The notes beneath the pieces are model-generated. The model saw only the letters and a program-made list of their open reading frames with translations, ran no database searches and was not told the DNA's origin. Below, piece after piece: positions 9,748 to 17,770 of a stretch of DNA of 64,000 nucleotides. Position numbers and translations under genes: made by a program. The stretch is from contig NZ_JACSPW010000016.1 of assembly GCF_014836935.1 (NCBI RefSeq), forward strand, positions 25,644 to 89,643, given 5' to 3'. Source of the stretch: Solibacillus merdavium. Its GTDB lineage: Bacteria > Bacillota > Bacilli > Bacillales_A > Planococcaceae. Each line of letters begins with the position of its first letter. The stretch's first letter is position 1.

Positions 9748-10587
9748 ATGAAGATAGGAATTATTGGAACAGACTCATCTCATGCTATTGCCTTTAGTAA
9801 ACGACTAATAAATAAAGGTCATGAAATATTTGCTTATCGAGGTGGTTCTTTAATTGAGTTAAGCAGTACAAGGATTGAAAGAATCTCGGGACAATTATGT
9901 GAAAACGGTATTCTATTTATCGATTCATTACAAGAACTGTCACAGATTTGTGATGCATTTATCATTACATCAGTTGATGCATCACAGCACTTTGAACAAT
10001 TTAAAGAGTTGTCAGATACAAAAAAGCCTGTTTTCATAGATAAACCATTGGCAAAAAATTATGAGCAGGCTGTTGCAATAATAGAGCATGCCAACAAACA
10101 GGGCATTCCTATAATGAGCTGTTCAGCCTTAAGGTTTGCAGAAGAAATTCAACAGGCAAAATCTAAAAGTAATATTGAGGCAGTGGATATAATCGCACCA
10201 CTGCCGATGCCAAGGGATTTAGATTATTTCTACTATGGCATACATGCAGTCGAAATGATTAGTGCCTTAAAGGAAACCGGAATAGAAGACATAACTGTTA
10301 CAGTATGTGAACAGTGGCACTTTATCACTCTTACATTTAAAGATGGTACAGTGTCTACGATTCGCGGTTACTTACAGCATCGTAATAGTTTTCAATTTGT
10401 GACACACACCCATCAACAAAGTGAATGGTATGAAATTAGTGAAGGTAATGTTCAATTTTACGATTACCTGATTGATGCAATTGAACAGTTTTTTATATTG
10501 CGGGAAAGTCCAATTAATCCGGAAGAGACTTTGCAAATTATTAGGGTACTGGAACAGATGACAAAGACGGCTGGAAAGGGTTATTGA
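9748..10587 (+). CDS. Gfo/Idh/MocA-like NAD(P)-binding oxidoreductase (short form)
   Basis: Probable sugar dehydrogenase with an N-terminal Rossmann fold: MKIGIIGTDSSHAIAF at 1-16, where the usual GxGxxG is altered to GTDSSH. The nicotinamide-side motif PVFIDKPLAKN at about 93-103 replaces the EKP of the family with DKP. At 279 residues it is shorter than its relatives (about 330-390), having a reduced C-terminal substrate domain. The altered dinucleotide loop is unusual and may mean a changed cofactor or a noncatalytic role. It follows the second permease by nine bases. Its last seven bases overlap the convergent regulator gene. Confidence 0.75.
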   Translation: MKIGIIGTDSSHAIAFSKRLINKGHEIFAYRGGSLIELSSTRIERISGQLCENGILFIDSLQELSQICDAFIITSVDASQHFEQFKELSDTKKPVFIDKPLAKNYEQAVAIIEHANKQGIPIMSCSALRFAEEIQQAKSKSNIEAVDIIAPLPMPRDLDYFYYGIHAVEMISALKETGIEDITVTVCEQWHFITLTFKDGTVSTIRGYLQHRNSFQFVTHTHQQSEWYEISEGNVQFYDYLIDAIEQFFILRESPINPEETLQIIRVLEQMTKTAGKGY

Positions 10588-11873
10588 TTTTTTAGATCCT
10601 CCAAAAACTGAATGTAATAGATGCGCCTAGGACGACCGCGGTGGGCTACTTTTTCCTCGCCGATAATATCAACTAGTCCAGCATCCAACCATTTAAGTAA
10701 TATCCGGTTGGCACTGCGCAGAGTTATATTCAACGTTTGCGCAAGTTCATCGGCAGTATAAACAAGTTTTTGATGCTTCATTATACGACCCATTAATTTG
10801 GAGATATAAGAAGCTGACATCCCGGCTTTTTCTGCACGCTCCAGTAATTTCAAATCTGTAATTACTAGAGGATACTGTTCGTAGTTAATGAAAACTGTCG
10901 TGTCTATTGGTCCGATTACACTATTATCTTCGCGCACAATATAGCAGAGATTTGGTCCATTTTCATTTGCCTGGTATAGTGCCTGTTTTGCGTGACGACC
11001 GGAGTCATAGGCGTTAATACCAAATCCAATTCCGATTGTGCAATTGATTTGCAGCTCTTCTTTAAATCGAGAAAGTAATGGCAGGTGCTTGTAGCCGAGT
11101 GTTTCACGCTCAAGCTGTCCCCTAGTTGTAATAAAGCTATATTGCAATGGGTTGAGCATGATTAAATGTCCATCCAACTGCTGTGTAAAATAGTGCAATA
11201 TTTGTTCTACTTTGGATTGCACTTGTTTAGTAAACGGTTCAAATTGAATAATGCCATATACAATCTGACTTTCTTTATTTTGTCGTCCTTTGGAGGCTAA
11301 AAGCACGCGTTCAAAAGCAACGATCATCTCTTGTTTTGTCGGGATTAAATAGCGGCACTCTATATTACGTTCACATAAGGATATATAGACGGAGGCAATG
11401 GTAGTAATAGGGAACGCACCTTGCTCAGCATGTTTTGTATGTGCATCCACTATTTCATCAATCGTTTCGCCTGTTGAGTAAACAAAATCAATTTCTTGCT
11501 GTAATTGATGTGTAATCGATAAAATGTCACTTTGCTGCATTAAGTCGAAACAATATTGCTTTTGTACATTTTGTAATTGATGGGTTAATAGTAATTCGTA
11601 TAGGCGAATTGCTCTACTATTAATTTGATAAAGAGGCAGTGATGAGTCATAAAGCTTTAGCTGTTGAAAAATATAAGGATCGGCGACGACCAGCATTTCA
11701 TATTCATAAATAAATCGCTGTAGTTCGTCCGTCATTGAAAAATCATGAATTATAAAATAATGTGGTTGGATATTTGGGAATCCACGTAATGTTTCTCTAA
11801 TTGTGTCCTGCAAAATTTTGGGAACAATAATTCCTATTAAACTTTGTGAGGTATACGGTGTGTGATTATTCAT
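10581..11873 (-). CDS. Predicted transcriptional regulator of the sugar locus (degenerate GGDEF-like domain plus C-terminal winged helix)
   Basis: Cytosolic regulator of about 430 residues with no close family I can name. Residues 1-200 form a helical region of unknown fold. About 210-330 resembles a degenerate GGDEF/PucR-like domain: the CTIGIGFGINAYDSGRHAKQAL stretch keeps the shape but not the catalytic GG(D/E)EF. The C-terminal 90 residues hold a winged-helix-like segment (YTADELAQTLNITLRSANRILLKWLDAGLV) followed by RGRPRRIYYI. The start at 11873 is chosen because TGGAGG stands ten bases before; an upstream in-frame start at 11936 would overlap the promoter. Transcribed toward and overlapping the oxidoreductase at 9748, and divergent from the gene at 11957, so it probably controls this locus. 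Effector unknown. Confidence 0.7.
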   Translation of the reverse strand: MNNHTPYTSQSLIGIIVPKILQDTIRETLRGFPNIQPHYFIIHDFSMTDELQRFIYEYEMLVVADPYIFQQLKLYDSSLPLYQINSRAIRLYELLLTHQLQNVQKQYCFDLMQQSDILSITHQLQQEIDFVYSTGETIDEIVDAHTKHAEQGAFPITTIASVYISLCERNIECRYLIPTKQEMIVAFERVLLASKGRQNKESQIVYGIIQFEPFTKQVQSKVEQILHYFTQQLDGHLIMLNPLQYSFITTRGQLERETLGYKHLPLLSRFKEELQINCTIGIGFGINAYDSGRHAKQALYQANENGPNLCYIVREDNSVIGPIDTTVFINYEQYPLVITDLKLLERAEKAGMSASYISKLMGRIMKHQKLVYTADELAQTLNITLRSANRILLKWLDAGLVDIIGEEKVAHRGRPRRIYYIQFLEDLKNQ

Positions 11874-11907
11874 TATGTCTTGGCCTCCAAAAATCCATAG
11901 TATAATA

Positions 11908-11936
11908 ATTTTACAGAAATTTGTTAGAATATTCAA
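11908..11936 (-). promoter_or_regulatory. Promoter of the regulator gene
   Basis: On the minus strand TTGAAT, exactly 17 bases, then TAAAAT: a good SigA-type promoter 35 bases before the chosen start of the regulator. It lies within the divergent region shared with the gene at 11957, so autoregulation is plausible. Confidence 0.55.
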
Positions 11937-11956
11937 ATTAAAAAGAGGTGATCACT

Positions 11957-12973
11957 ATGCAAACGGTTCAACAATTAGAAGAATTTATGACAAAACCATC
12001 TGCAGCATTGGTAGAGGATATTAAAAAAATTGATGGAGATATATTGATTCTGGGAATAGCAGGAAAGATGGGTCCTACTTTAGCTAGAATGGCTAAGCGC
12101 GCGGCCGATGAAGCAGGTATTGAGAAGCGAATTATCGGCGTAGCTAGATTTTCAAATAAAGAGATGAAAGAGGAACTGGAAAGAGCAGGGATAGAGACGA
12201 TTACTTGCGACTTATTGGATGAAGAGCAACTGGCTCAGCTTCCGAATATTCCTAATGTTATTTTCATGGCAGGTAATAAATTTGGAACAGTAAATAATGA
12301 ACACTTCACATGGGCGATGAATACTTACGTACCAGGTCGTGTTGCAGATAAATATAAAGACTCTAATATTGTTGTATTTTCTTCTGGTAACATCTATCCA
12401 TTTACTCCTGTTGCAGCAGGTAACTGTGGAGAGGATGTTACGCCCATTCCTGTTGGTGAATATGCAATGTCTACATTAGGGAGAGAGCGTATCTTTTCAA
12501 ACTTTTCCAACCGATTTCAGACAAAAATGCTCATGTTCCGGCTAAATTATGCCATTGATCTACGATACGGGGTTCTATTGGAAATTGCAAAATCGGTTTA
12601 CAATAATGAGCCAGTCGATGTCACGATGGGCAGTGTCAATGTAATTTGGCAGGGAGATGCCAACGAATACGCTATTCGTTCTTTATTGCACTGTGAATCC
12701 CCTGTGAAAATACTGAATGTTACAGGACCGGAAACATTATCTGTCCGCTGGTTAGCGAAAGAATTTGCAGCACGTTTTAATAAGGAAGCTAAAATAATCG
12801 GGGTTGAACAGGATACGGCTCTGTTAAACACTGCTGCCCATGCACATAGATTATTTGGTTATCCAAGAGTATCTATAGAGCAAATGTTGGACTTAGTTGC
12901 GAATTGGGTAAATTTAGATGGAACAACACTAAATAAACCAACGCACTTCCAAGAGAGAAAAGGGGCGTTTTAA
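11957..12973 (+). CDS. NAD-dependent epimerase/dehydratase family protein
   Basis: Extended short-chain dehydrogenase fold acting on a sugar or sugar derivative. The N-terminal ILILGIAGKMGPTLARMAKRA (about 28-48) is the Rossmann segment, with GxxGxxG present as GIAGKMG. VIFMAGNKFG (about 100) follows the cofactor strand; FSSGNIYPF (about 136) carries the Ser that usually pairs with the YxxxK motif. A clear YxxxK is not evident (EYAMSTLGRERIF), so the catalytic pair is altered: Tyr is kept but Lys is replaced. Start at 11957 follows AGAGGTGAT by five bases, giving 338 residues; the in-frame GTG at 11948 lies within that ribosome site. It adjoins the lyase gene at 12974 with no gap. Confidence 0.8.
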   Translation: MQTVQQLEEFMTKPSAALVEDIKKIDGDILILGIAGKMGPTLARMAKRAADEAGIEKRIIGVARFSNKEMKEELERAGIETITCDLLDEEQLAQLPNIPNVIFMAGNKFGTVNNEHFTWAMNTYVPGRVADKYKDSNIVVFSSGNIYPFTPVAAGNCGEDVTPIPVGEYAMSTLGRERIFSNFSNRFQTKMLMFRLNYAIDLRYGVLLEIAKSVYNNEPVDVTMGSVNVIWQGDANEYAIRSLLHCESPVKILNVTGPETLSVRWLAKEFAARFNKEAKIIGVEQDTALLNTAAHAHRLFGYPRVSIEQMLDLVANWVNLDGTTLNKPTHFQERKGAF

Positions 12974-14053
12974 ATGAATGAGGCTGCAAAAAAAGCATTA
13001 TTTGATGGTGCCTTTATTCCAGCGCACCCATTGGCATTAAATGAGGATAAATCATTGGATGAAGTAAGTCAGCGTGCTTTGACGAAATATTATATTGCAG
13101 CAGGAGTGGGAGGCTTAGCTGTTGGAGTGCATACGACACAGTTTGAGATTCGCGATCCGCAATTCAATTTGTATGAGCGCGTACTTTCCTTAGCGATAGA
13201 TGAGATGAGAAAAGCGAATGTACCTGAATCTTTTATTAAGATAGGTGGTGTTTGCGGTCCTGTAGAGCAGGCTGTGAATGAAGCAGGCATCCTAAAGAAG
13301 CTTGGCTATGATTTAGCATTGTTAAGTATGGGAGGCTTGCAGGCGCAGTCGGAAGCACAACTGCTGGAGCGAACGAGAGAAGTGGCCAAAATTATACCTG
13401 TAGTGGGCTTCTATTTACAACAATCAGTTGGTGGACGTGTATTAACGTATGATTTTTGGCGGGAACTAGCAAATATTGAAAATGTCTATGCAATTAAGAT
13501 GGCACCTTTTAATCGTTATCAAACGCTCGATGTTGTTCGCGCAGTATGCAATAGTAGTCGTCGAAATGAAATCGCACTCTATACAGGTAATGATGATAAT
13601 ATCATCGTCGATTTGTTAACAGAATACGAATTTAATATAAATGGTGCAAGCGTTAAAAAACGAATTGTTGGTGGTCTATTAGGGCATTGGTCGGTATGGG
13701 CAAAAACAGCTGTCCAATATTTTGAAGACATAAAAGCAATTAGGGATAACGTACAAATAGATACAATCTGGTTTACAAAGGCAATTGAGGTAACGGATGC
13801 AAATGCCGCTTTCTTTGACCCAGCTCATGCCTTTAAAGGAAGCATAGCAGGAATAAATGAAGTATTGACTAGACAAGGTTTGTTGAAAGGCAATTGGTGT
13901 TTGGCGGATCATGAAGTGCTAAGTGCAGGACAGGCAGAAGAAATTACGCGTGTTTATGAAATGTACCCACATTTACATGACGATGCATTTGTTAAACAAA
14001 ATTTAGCAGAGTGGAAATCAGGTGAGGAATGTGAAAGCTTTACAAGCCCATGA
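12974..14053 (+). CDS. Dihydrodipicolinate synthase/N-acetylneuraminate lyase family protein
   Basis: Predicted Schiff-base-forming aldolase or dehydratase with a TIM-barrel. The candidate lysine is in NVYAIKMAPFNRYQT at about 176; the preceding IPVVGFYLQQSVGG carries the conserved tyrosine (Tyr near 155). The usual GTTGE loop is replaced by GVHTTQFEIRD, so the true DapA/NanA substrate is not expected. At 359 residues it is longer than the typical 290-310, with extra C-terminal sequence. It begins immediately after the epimerase gene. Relatives in sugar clusters cleave or dehydrate keto-acids such as 2-keto-3-deoxy compounds; whether that applies here is inferred only from context. Confidence 0.82.
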   Translation: MNEAAKKALFDGAFIPAHPLALNEDKSLDEVSQRALTKYYIAAGVGGLAVGVHTTQFEIRDPQFNLYERVLSLAIDEMRKANVPESFIKIGGVCGPVEQAVNEAGILKKLGYDLALLSMGGLQAQSEAQLLERTREVAKIIPVVGFYLQQSVGGRVLTYDFWRELANIENVYAIKMAPFNRYQTLDVVRAVCNSSRRNEIALYTGNDDNIIVDLLTEYEFNINGASVKKRIVGGLLGHWSVWAKTAVQYFEDIKAIRDNVQIDTIWFTKAIEVTDANAAFFDPAHAFKGSIAGINEVLTRQGLLKGNWCLADHEVLSAGQAEEITRVYEMYPHLHDDAFVKQNLAEWKSGEECESFTSP

Positions 14054-15035
14054 TGGAGTTGCGAAATTAGTAGAAATACAATCTCCCGAGCTTTTTGCTA
14101 CAGGAGTATTAGTTGAAACTATCTATACTGCTGTTTCTCCAGGAACGGAGCGGCTATTGATAGAAGGAAGCAAGGGTGGCGTACGTCAACTTGGCTATAG
14201 CGCGGTTGGTAAGGTGAAGGATATTGGCCAAAGCGTTAAGGCTATACAAGTAGGAGATATTGTTGCATGCTACGGTGCACCTTATGTTGGGCATATGGAA
14301 CAACTTGTAGTACCGGAAACATTGGTTGTTAAGTGCTCTGCAGATGTATTACCGCAGCATGCAGCGTTTGCAGCACACGGGACGATTGCCATACACGCTA
14401 TAAGACAAGGGCAGTTGCAGTTTGGTGAATCAGTTGTAGTTATTGGATTAGGTGTACTTGGACAAATGATTGCAAAAATTTGTGCAGCGGCAAGCTATGA
14501 TGTAATTTGCTATGAGCCAAATGAAAAACGGGCAGAAATGCTAAAGTATACACCTGGCATTGAGGTTTTTTCAGATTTAATGGAGATGGATCAGCATATC
14601 ACAACCTTTACAAACGGGCATGGCGTAGATGCTGTACTCTTATGTGCTGGCGACAAGCATTCCGAAACAACTCCACGTAGTTTGGAGTGGGTTCGAAAGC
14701 AGGGAAGAATTGTTATTGTCGGGGATGTGGAACCGCAATTCAATCGAGAACAGTTGTTTATAAAAGAAGCAATAGTAACCATCTCACGGGCTGGTGGACC
14801 TGGTCGTTATGATGCTCGATACGAAAAAGAGGCAATTGACTATCCATATCATTATGTTCGTTGGACAGAAGGACGTAATTTAGCAGCCTATATTCGTTTA
14901 TTAGAACGAAAGTCGATAGATGTTTCTGACTTTGTACAAATGCAAATCCCTTTTAAAAATTCAGCGGATGTATATGACATGTTGGAAAATAGTGAGGCAT
15001 TAACAGCCATTATTGAATATTTAGGAGGGAATTAA
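14031..15035 (+). CDS. MDR-superfamily (zinc-type) sugar/polyol dehydrogenase-like protein
   Basis: Medium-chain dehydrogenase with a degenerate catalytic domain followed by a Rossmann domain. The N-terminal IYTAVSPGTERLLIEG and the following GYSAVGKVKDIG resemble the bi-domain MDR proteins often paired with Gfo/Idh enzymes; no zinc-binding GHE or cysteine cluster is seen, so it is probably zinc-free. VVVIGLGVLGQMIAKICAAA (about 139-158) is the NAD(P)-binding GxGxxG. The start is put at GTG 14031, which has AGGTGAGG upstream and overlaps the preceding lyase gene by 23 bases (334 residues); GTG 14022 lies in the ribosome site. Two bases separate it from the Gfo/Idh gene at 15037, with which it probably forms a working pair. 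Confidence 0.8.
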   Translation: MKALQAHDGVAKLVEIQSPELFATGVLVETIYTAVSPGTERLLIEGSKGGVRQLGYSAVGKVKDIGQSVKAIQVGDIVACYGAPYVGHMEQLVVPETLVVKCSADVLPQHAAFAAHGTIAIHAIRQGQLQFGESVVVIGLGVLGQMIAKICAAASYDVICYEPNEKRAEMLKYTPGIEVFSDLMEMDQHITTFTNGHGVDAVLLCAGDKHSETTPRSLEWVRKQGRIVIVGDVEPQFNREQLFIKEAIVTISRAGGPGRYDARYEKEAIDYPYHYVRWTEGRNLAAYIRLLERKSIDVSDFVQMQIPFKNSADVYDMLENSEALTAIIEYLGGN

Positions 15036-15036
15036 A

Positions 15037-16089
15037 ATGTTAAAGGTTGGTGTAATTGGCGGGGGCTCGATTTCGGAGTTTCATTTAAGACCTTACTTTG
15101 AGCATCCCAATGTAGAGATTATTGCAATCTGTGATACGAATGAAGTAAGACTGCAGGGCTTAGGAAAAAAATATTTAGTAAAAAATTTATATACAGAAGT
15201 AGGCGAATTTCTAGCGAATGAGCAAATTGATGCAGTGAGTATTTGCACTTGGAATAATTCACATGCAGATATTGCCATACAGGCGCTTCAAAAAAACAAG
15301 CATGTGCTTCTTGAAAAACCAATGAGTCTCAATCTAGAAGAGGCTTATGCAGTGGAAGCTGCAGTAAAAGAATCGAAAAAGATTCTACAAGTCGGCAATG
15401 TACGCCGCTTTGGAACGAATGTAAAAGTACTAAAAAAATTTATCGATGCGGGCGAACTAGGAGAAATCTATTATGCAAAAGCTTCATGCCTGCGTCGTTT
15501 AGGAAATCCGGGTGGTTGGTTCAGTGATATATCCAAGTCAGGTGGCGGACCTTTAATAGATTTAGGAACGCATATGATAGACCTTTGCTGGTATTTAATG
15601 GGGAAACCAAAGCCGGTGTCGGTTTCGGGTAATACGTACAGGAAACTGGGTAATCGCGCACATATTGAAAATTTGTCCTTTTATAAGGCGGCTGATTATA
15701 ATGCCGAGCACAATGATGTTGAAGATTTAGCCAATGGACTTATTCGCTTTGAAAATGGAGCCTCTCTATTTGTGGATGTTAGTTTTACATTGCACTCAAA
15801 ACAGGATGAAATATCGGTAAAGCTGTACGGTGAAAATGGTGGTGCAGAAGTAGAGCCTGAGTTGACGATTATAAAGGAGCAGCATGAAACAATTTTAAAT
15901 ATTACACCACAAATCGATTTACTGAGTTTCGATTTTGCTGGCTCATTTGTAAATGAAATCAACCATTTTATTGATTGTTGTATTAATAACGTCCAGCCAA
16001 TTTCGCCAGTAAGTGATGGAGTTGAAGTAACGAAAATGTTGCTGGCTATTTATGAATCAGCAGCGACAAACCGAGAAATCAAATTGTAG
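15037..16089 (+). CDS. Gfo/Idh/MocA family oxidoreductase
   Basis: NAD(P)-dependent sugar or inositol-type dehydrogenase, cytosolic. VGVIGGGSISEFHLRPYFE (4-22) is the dinucleotide fold with GxGxxS; HVLLEKPMSLN (about 88-98) holds the EKP motif with the active-site lysine. SGGGPLIDLGTHMIDLCWYLMG (about 168-189) contains the conserved GxxxDxGxHxxD segment with the catalytic Asp and His. The 350 residues and all motifs are normal, so activity is likely. AGGAGGG lies 12-18 bases upstream of the ATG. This is the best-preserved of three Gfo/Idh homologues in the locus. Confidence 0.9.
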   Translation: MLKVGVIGGGSISEFHLRPYFEHPNVEIIAICDTNEVRLQGLGKKYLVKNLYTEVGEFLANEQIDAVSICTWNNSHADIAIQALQKNKHVLLEKPMSLNLEEAYAVEAAVKESKKILQVGNVRRFGTNVKVLKKFIDAGELGEIYYAKASCLRRLGNPGGWFSDISKSGGGPLIDLGTHMIDLCWYLMGKPKPVSVSGNTYRKLGNRAHIENLSFYKAADYNAEHNDVEDLANGLIRFENGASLFVDVSFTLHSKQDEISVKLYGENGGAEVEPELTIIKEQHETILNITPQIDLLSFDFAGSFVNEINHFIDCCINNVQPISPVSDGVEVTKMLLAIYESAATNREIKL

Positions 16090-16097
16090 GTGATAAC

Positions 16098-16727
16098 ATG
16101 GTGAAAATAGTATTGGAAAAAGATCAGCAGCTACTAACACATTCTCCGCTGTATCGCTTTACAACCGAGAATAGTGAAGAACCAAATGTCGTAACAATTT
16201 TGCAGCAGCCTTCAGCAGAAGCATATCAACCGTTCTCAATATCGAAAAAACAAGGGAACATCTATTTTGATTTATGGTCTTATTCATTTGCCATTCAACT
16301 AAAGCAAGTACTGCAAGCGCACGATACTGTAAAAGGTGTACTTCGATTGCGGAGAACGACTAATAAGTTCTCATATATAAAAGAAGATATCCTTGCCTTG
16401 TCAGAATGGTTTGGGGATGTTCGAAATGTGACAGTTCGTTCGAATAAAGGCGGCGAAATGCATTATACAATCGTTCTATGTGAATTTGGGGATTCCATTA
16501 TGGCTCATTTGGAATATAAATCAGGTAATGCCCGTATTGAATTTGAGTGGAGCAGTCATCTGCATATTGTAGAGTTTGATAGTTTGCAAATGAGCAGTGA
16601 CAAGGATAATAATCGAAACCTATTTAAAAATATTGATGCAATTGTTCAGTTTGCTATTATGTGGAATGAATATTATGACGAAAAGCTTAGCACGATACAG
16701 CAGCTCCTGCAAAGAGGTGAACAATAA
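16098..16727 (+). CDS. Uncharacterised protein in the sugar locus
   Basis: A 209-residue protein I cannot assign. It has no signal peptide or membrane helix and is mainly beta-rich (for example KGVLRLRRTTNKFSYI, VTVRSNKGGEMHYTIVLCEFG, SIMAHLEYKSGNARIEFEWS), ending in a helix. The pattern recalls the C-terminal beta-sheet domain of Gfo/Idh oxidoreductases without a Rossmann part, so it may be a stand-alone substrate domain or a partner subunit. It sits between two Gfo/Idh genes, eight bases after one and sharing a single base (TAATG) with the next, so the three are tightly coupled. Start ATG 16098 has AGGTGATAA ahead. Confidence 0.7.
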   Translation: MVKIVLEKDQQLLTHSPLYRFTTENSEEPNVVTILQQPSAEAYQPFSISKKQGNIYFDLWSYSFAIQLKQVLQAHDTVKGVLRLRRTTNKFSYIKEDILALSEWFGDVRNVTVRSNKGGEMHYTIVLCEFGDSIMAHLEYKSGNARIEFEWSSHLHIVEFDSLQMSSDKDNNRNLFKNIDAIVQFAIMWNEYYDEKLSTIQQLLQRGEQ

Positions 16728-17701
16728 TGAACATTGGCATTATGAGTTTTGCACATATCCATGCAACGAGCTATGCATCGGCAATTCAACGTATTCCGGA
16801 TACGAAGTTAACAGCTATTTACGATACTGATACAAAAAGAGGCAAAGAAGCAAGCGCGGAGTATGATGTACCTTTTTTTGCTGATATGGACTTGTTTTTG
16901 GCAGAGAACATAGACGTAGTTCTTATCTGCAGTGAAAATGTGCTCCATAAAGAAATGGTAATTGCTGCTGCAAAGTCAAAAAAGCATATTTTATGTGAGA
17001 AGCCAATTGCAACAAATGTTGAAGATGCAAAAGAGATGATTGAAGTTAGCAAGGAAAACGGTGTGCATCTTTCAATAGCCTATCCAGTTCGTTACAGTGC
17101 ACCGATTTGTGACCTGAAAGTAGCAATAGATGCAGGTGAGCTTGGTGAAATTGTAGCAATAAGGTCTACTAACAGGGGGCAAAATCCTGGTGGCTGGTTT
17201 GTTGATGAGCAGTTGGCAGGTGGTGGCGCAGTATTGGATCATACTGTGCACATGGTTGATATTATGCGCTGGTATATGAATAGTGAAGCAAAAGAAATAA
17301 CGGCATTTGCGAATAATTATTTTACCGAGCTTAAAACAGATGATGCAGGGATTATGACAATTATATTCGATAATGGTGTGATTGCTTCACACGATGCAAG
17401 CTGGTCACGGTTCCCGCAATTTCCGACATGGGGTGACGTGATGATTGAAGTCATCGGTACGAAAGCAACACGTAAAGTGGATGTATTTAGTGAAAATCTT
17501 CACCTTTATGGCAAGGGTAATAAGTCGCTTACACATCTATATAGCGGAAATGATACCGATTTTGACTTGATCGTCGATTTCCTAAAAGCAATTCGGCATG
17601 GAGAAAAGCCGCTTATCTCCGGTTACGATGGCTTGAAATCTTTAGAAATCGCATTAGCTGCCTACGAATCTAATACTAGAAAGCAAGCGGTGAAACTATA
17701 A
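16727..17701 (+). CDS. Gfo/Idh/MocA family oxidoreductase
   Basis: Third Gfo/Idh/MocA homologue of the locus, 324 residues. MNIGIMSFAHIHATSYASAI (1-20) takes the place of the GxGxxG loop (here MSFAHIHA), like the MSFxHxH variants found in divergent sugar oxidoreductases. HILCEKPIATN (about 86-96) keeps the EKP lysine, and AGGGAVLDHTVHMVDIMRWYM (about 164-184) keeps the Asp/His pair. The ATG overlaps the stop of the preceding unknown gene by one base. The following hairpin (17709) ends this part of the operon. It probably acts on a keto or N-substituted sugar, but no substrate can be named. Confidence 0.85.
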   Translation: MNIGIMSFAHIHATSYASAIQRIPDTKLTAIYDTDTKRGKEASAEYDVPFFADMDLFLAENIDVVLICSENVLHKEMVIAAAKSKKHILCEKPIATNVEDAKEMIEVSKENGVHLSIAYPVRYSAPICDLKVAIDAGELGEIVAIRSTNRGQNPGGWFVDEQLAGGGAVLDHTVHMVDIMRWYMNSEAKEITAFANNYFTELKTDDAGIMTIIFDNGVIASHDASWSRFPQFPTWGDVMIEVIGTKATRKVDVFSENLHLYGKGNKSLTHLYSGNDTDFDLIVDFLKAIRHGEKPLISGYDGLKSLEIALAAYESNTRKQAVKL

Positions 17702-17708
17702 AAAATGC

Positions 17709-17738
17709 AAAGGGTACTCACAATGAGTATCCTTTTTA
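17709..17738 (+). terminator. Internal terminator or attenuator in the sugar locus
   Basis: A 12-bp stem (17709-17720 with 17724-17735, with G-U pairing) with a three-base loop, ending in a T run. It separates the importer/oxidoreductase genes from the hydrolase/FAD/kinase genes, which start 33 bases later and run the same way with no obvious promoter in between. Expression of the second block may depend on read-through. Confidence 0.75.
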
Positions 17739-17770
17739 TTCAACCGGTAAGCAACCGATGAAAGGAATCG

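Noticed and set aside
11874..11956. A second copy of the 6562 inverted repeat upstream of the epimerase gene
   Set aside because: Only the half AATTTGxTA matches; the left half differs in nearly all positions.
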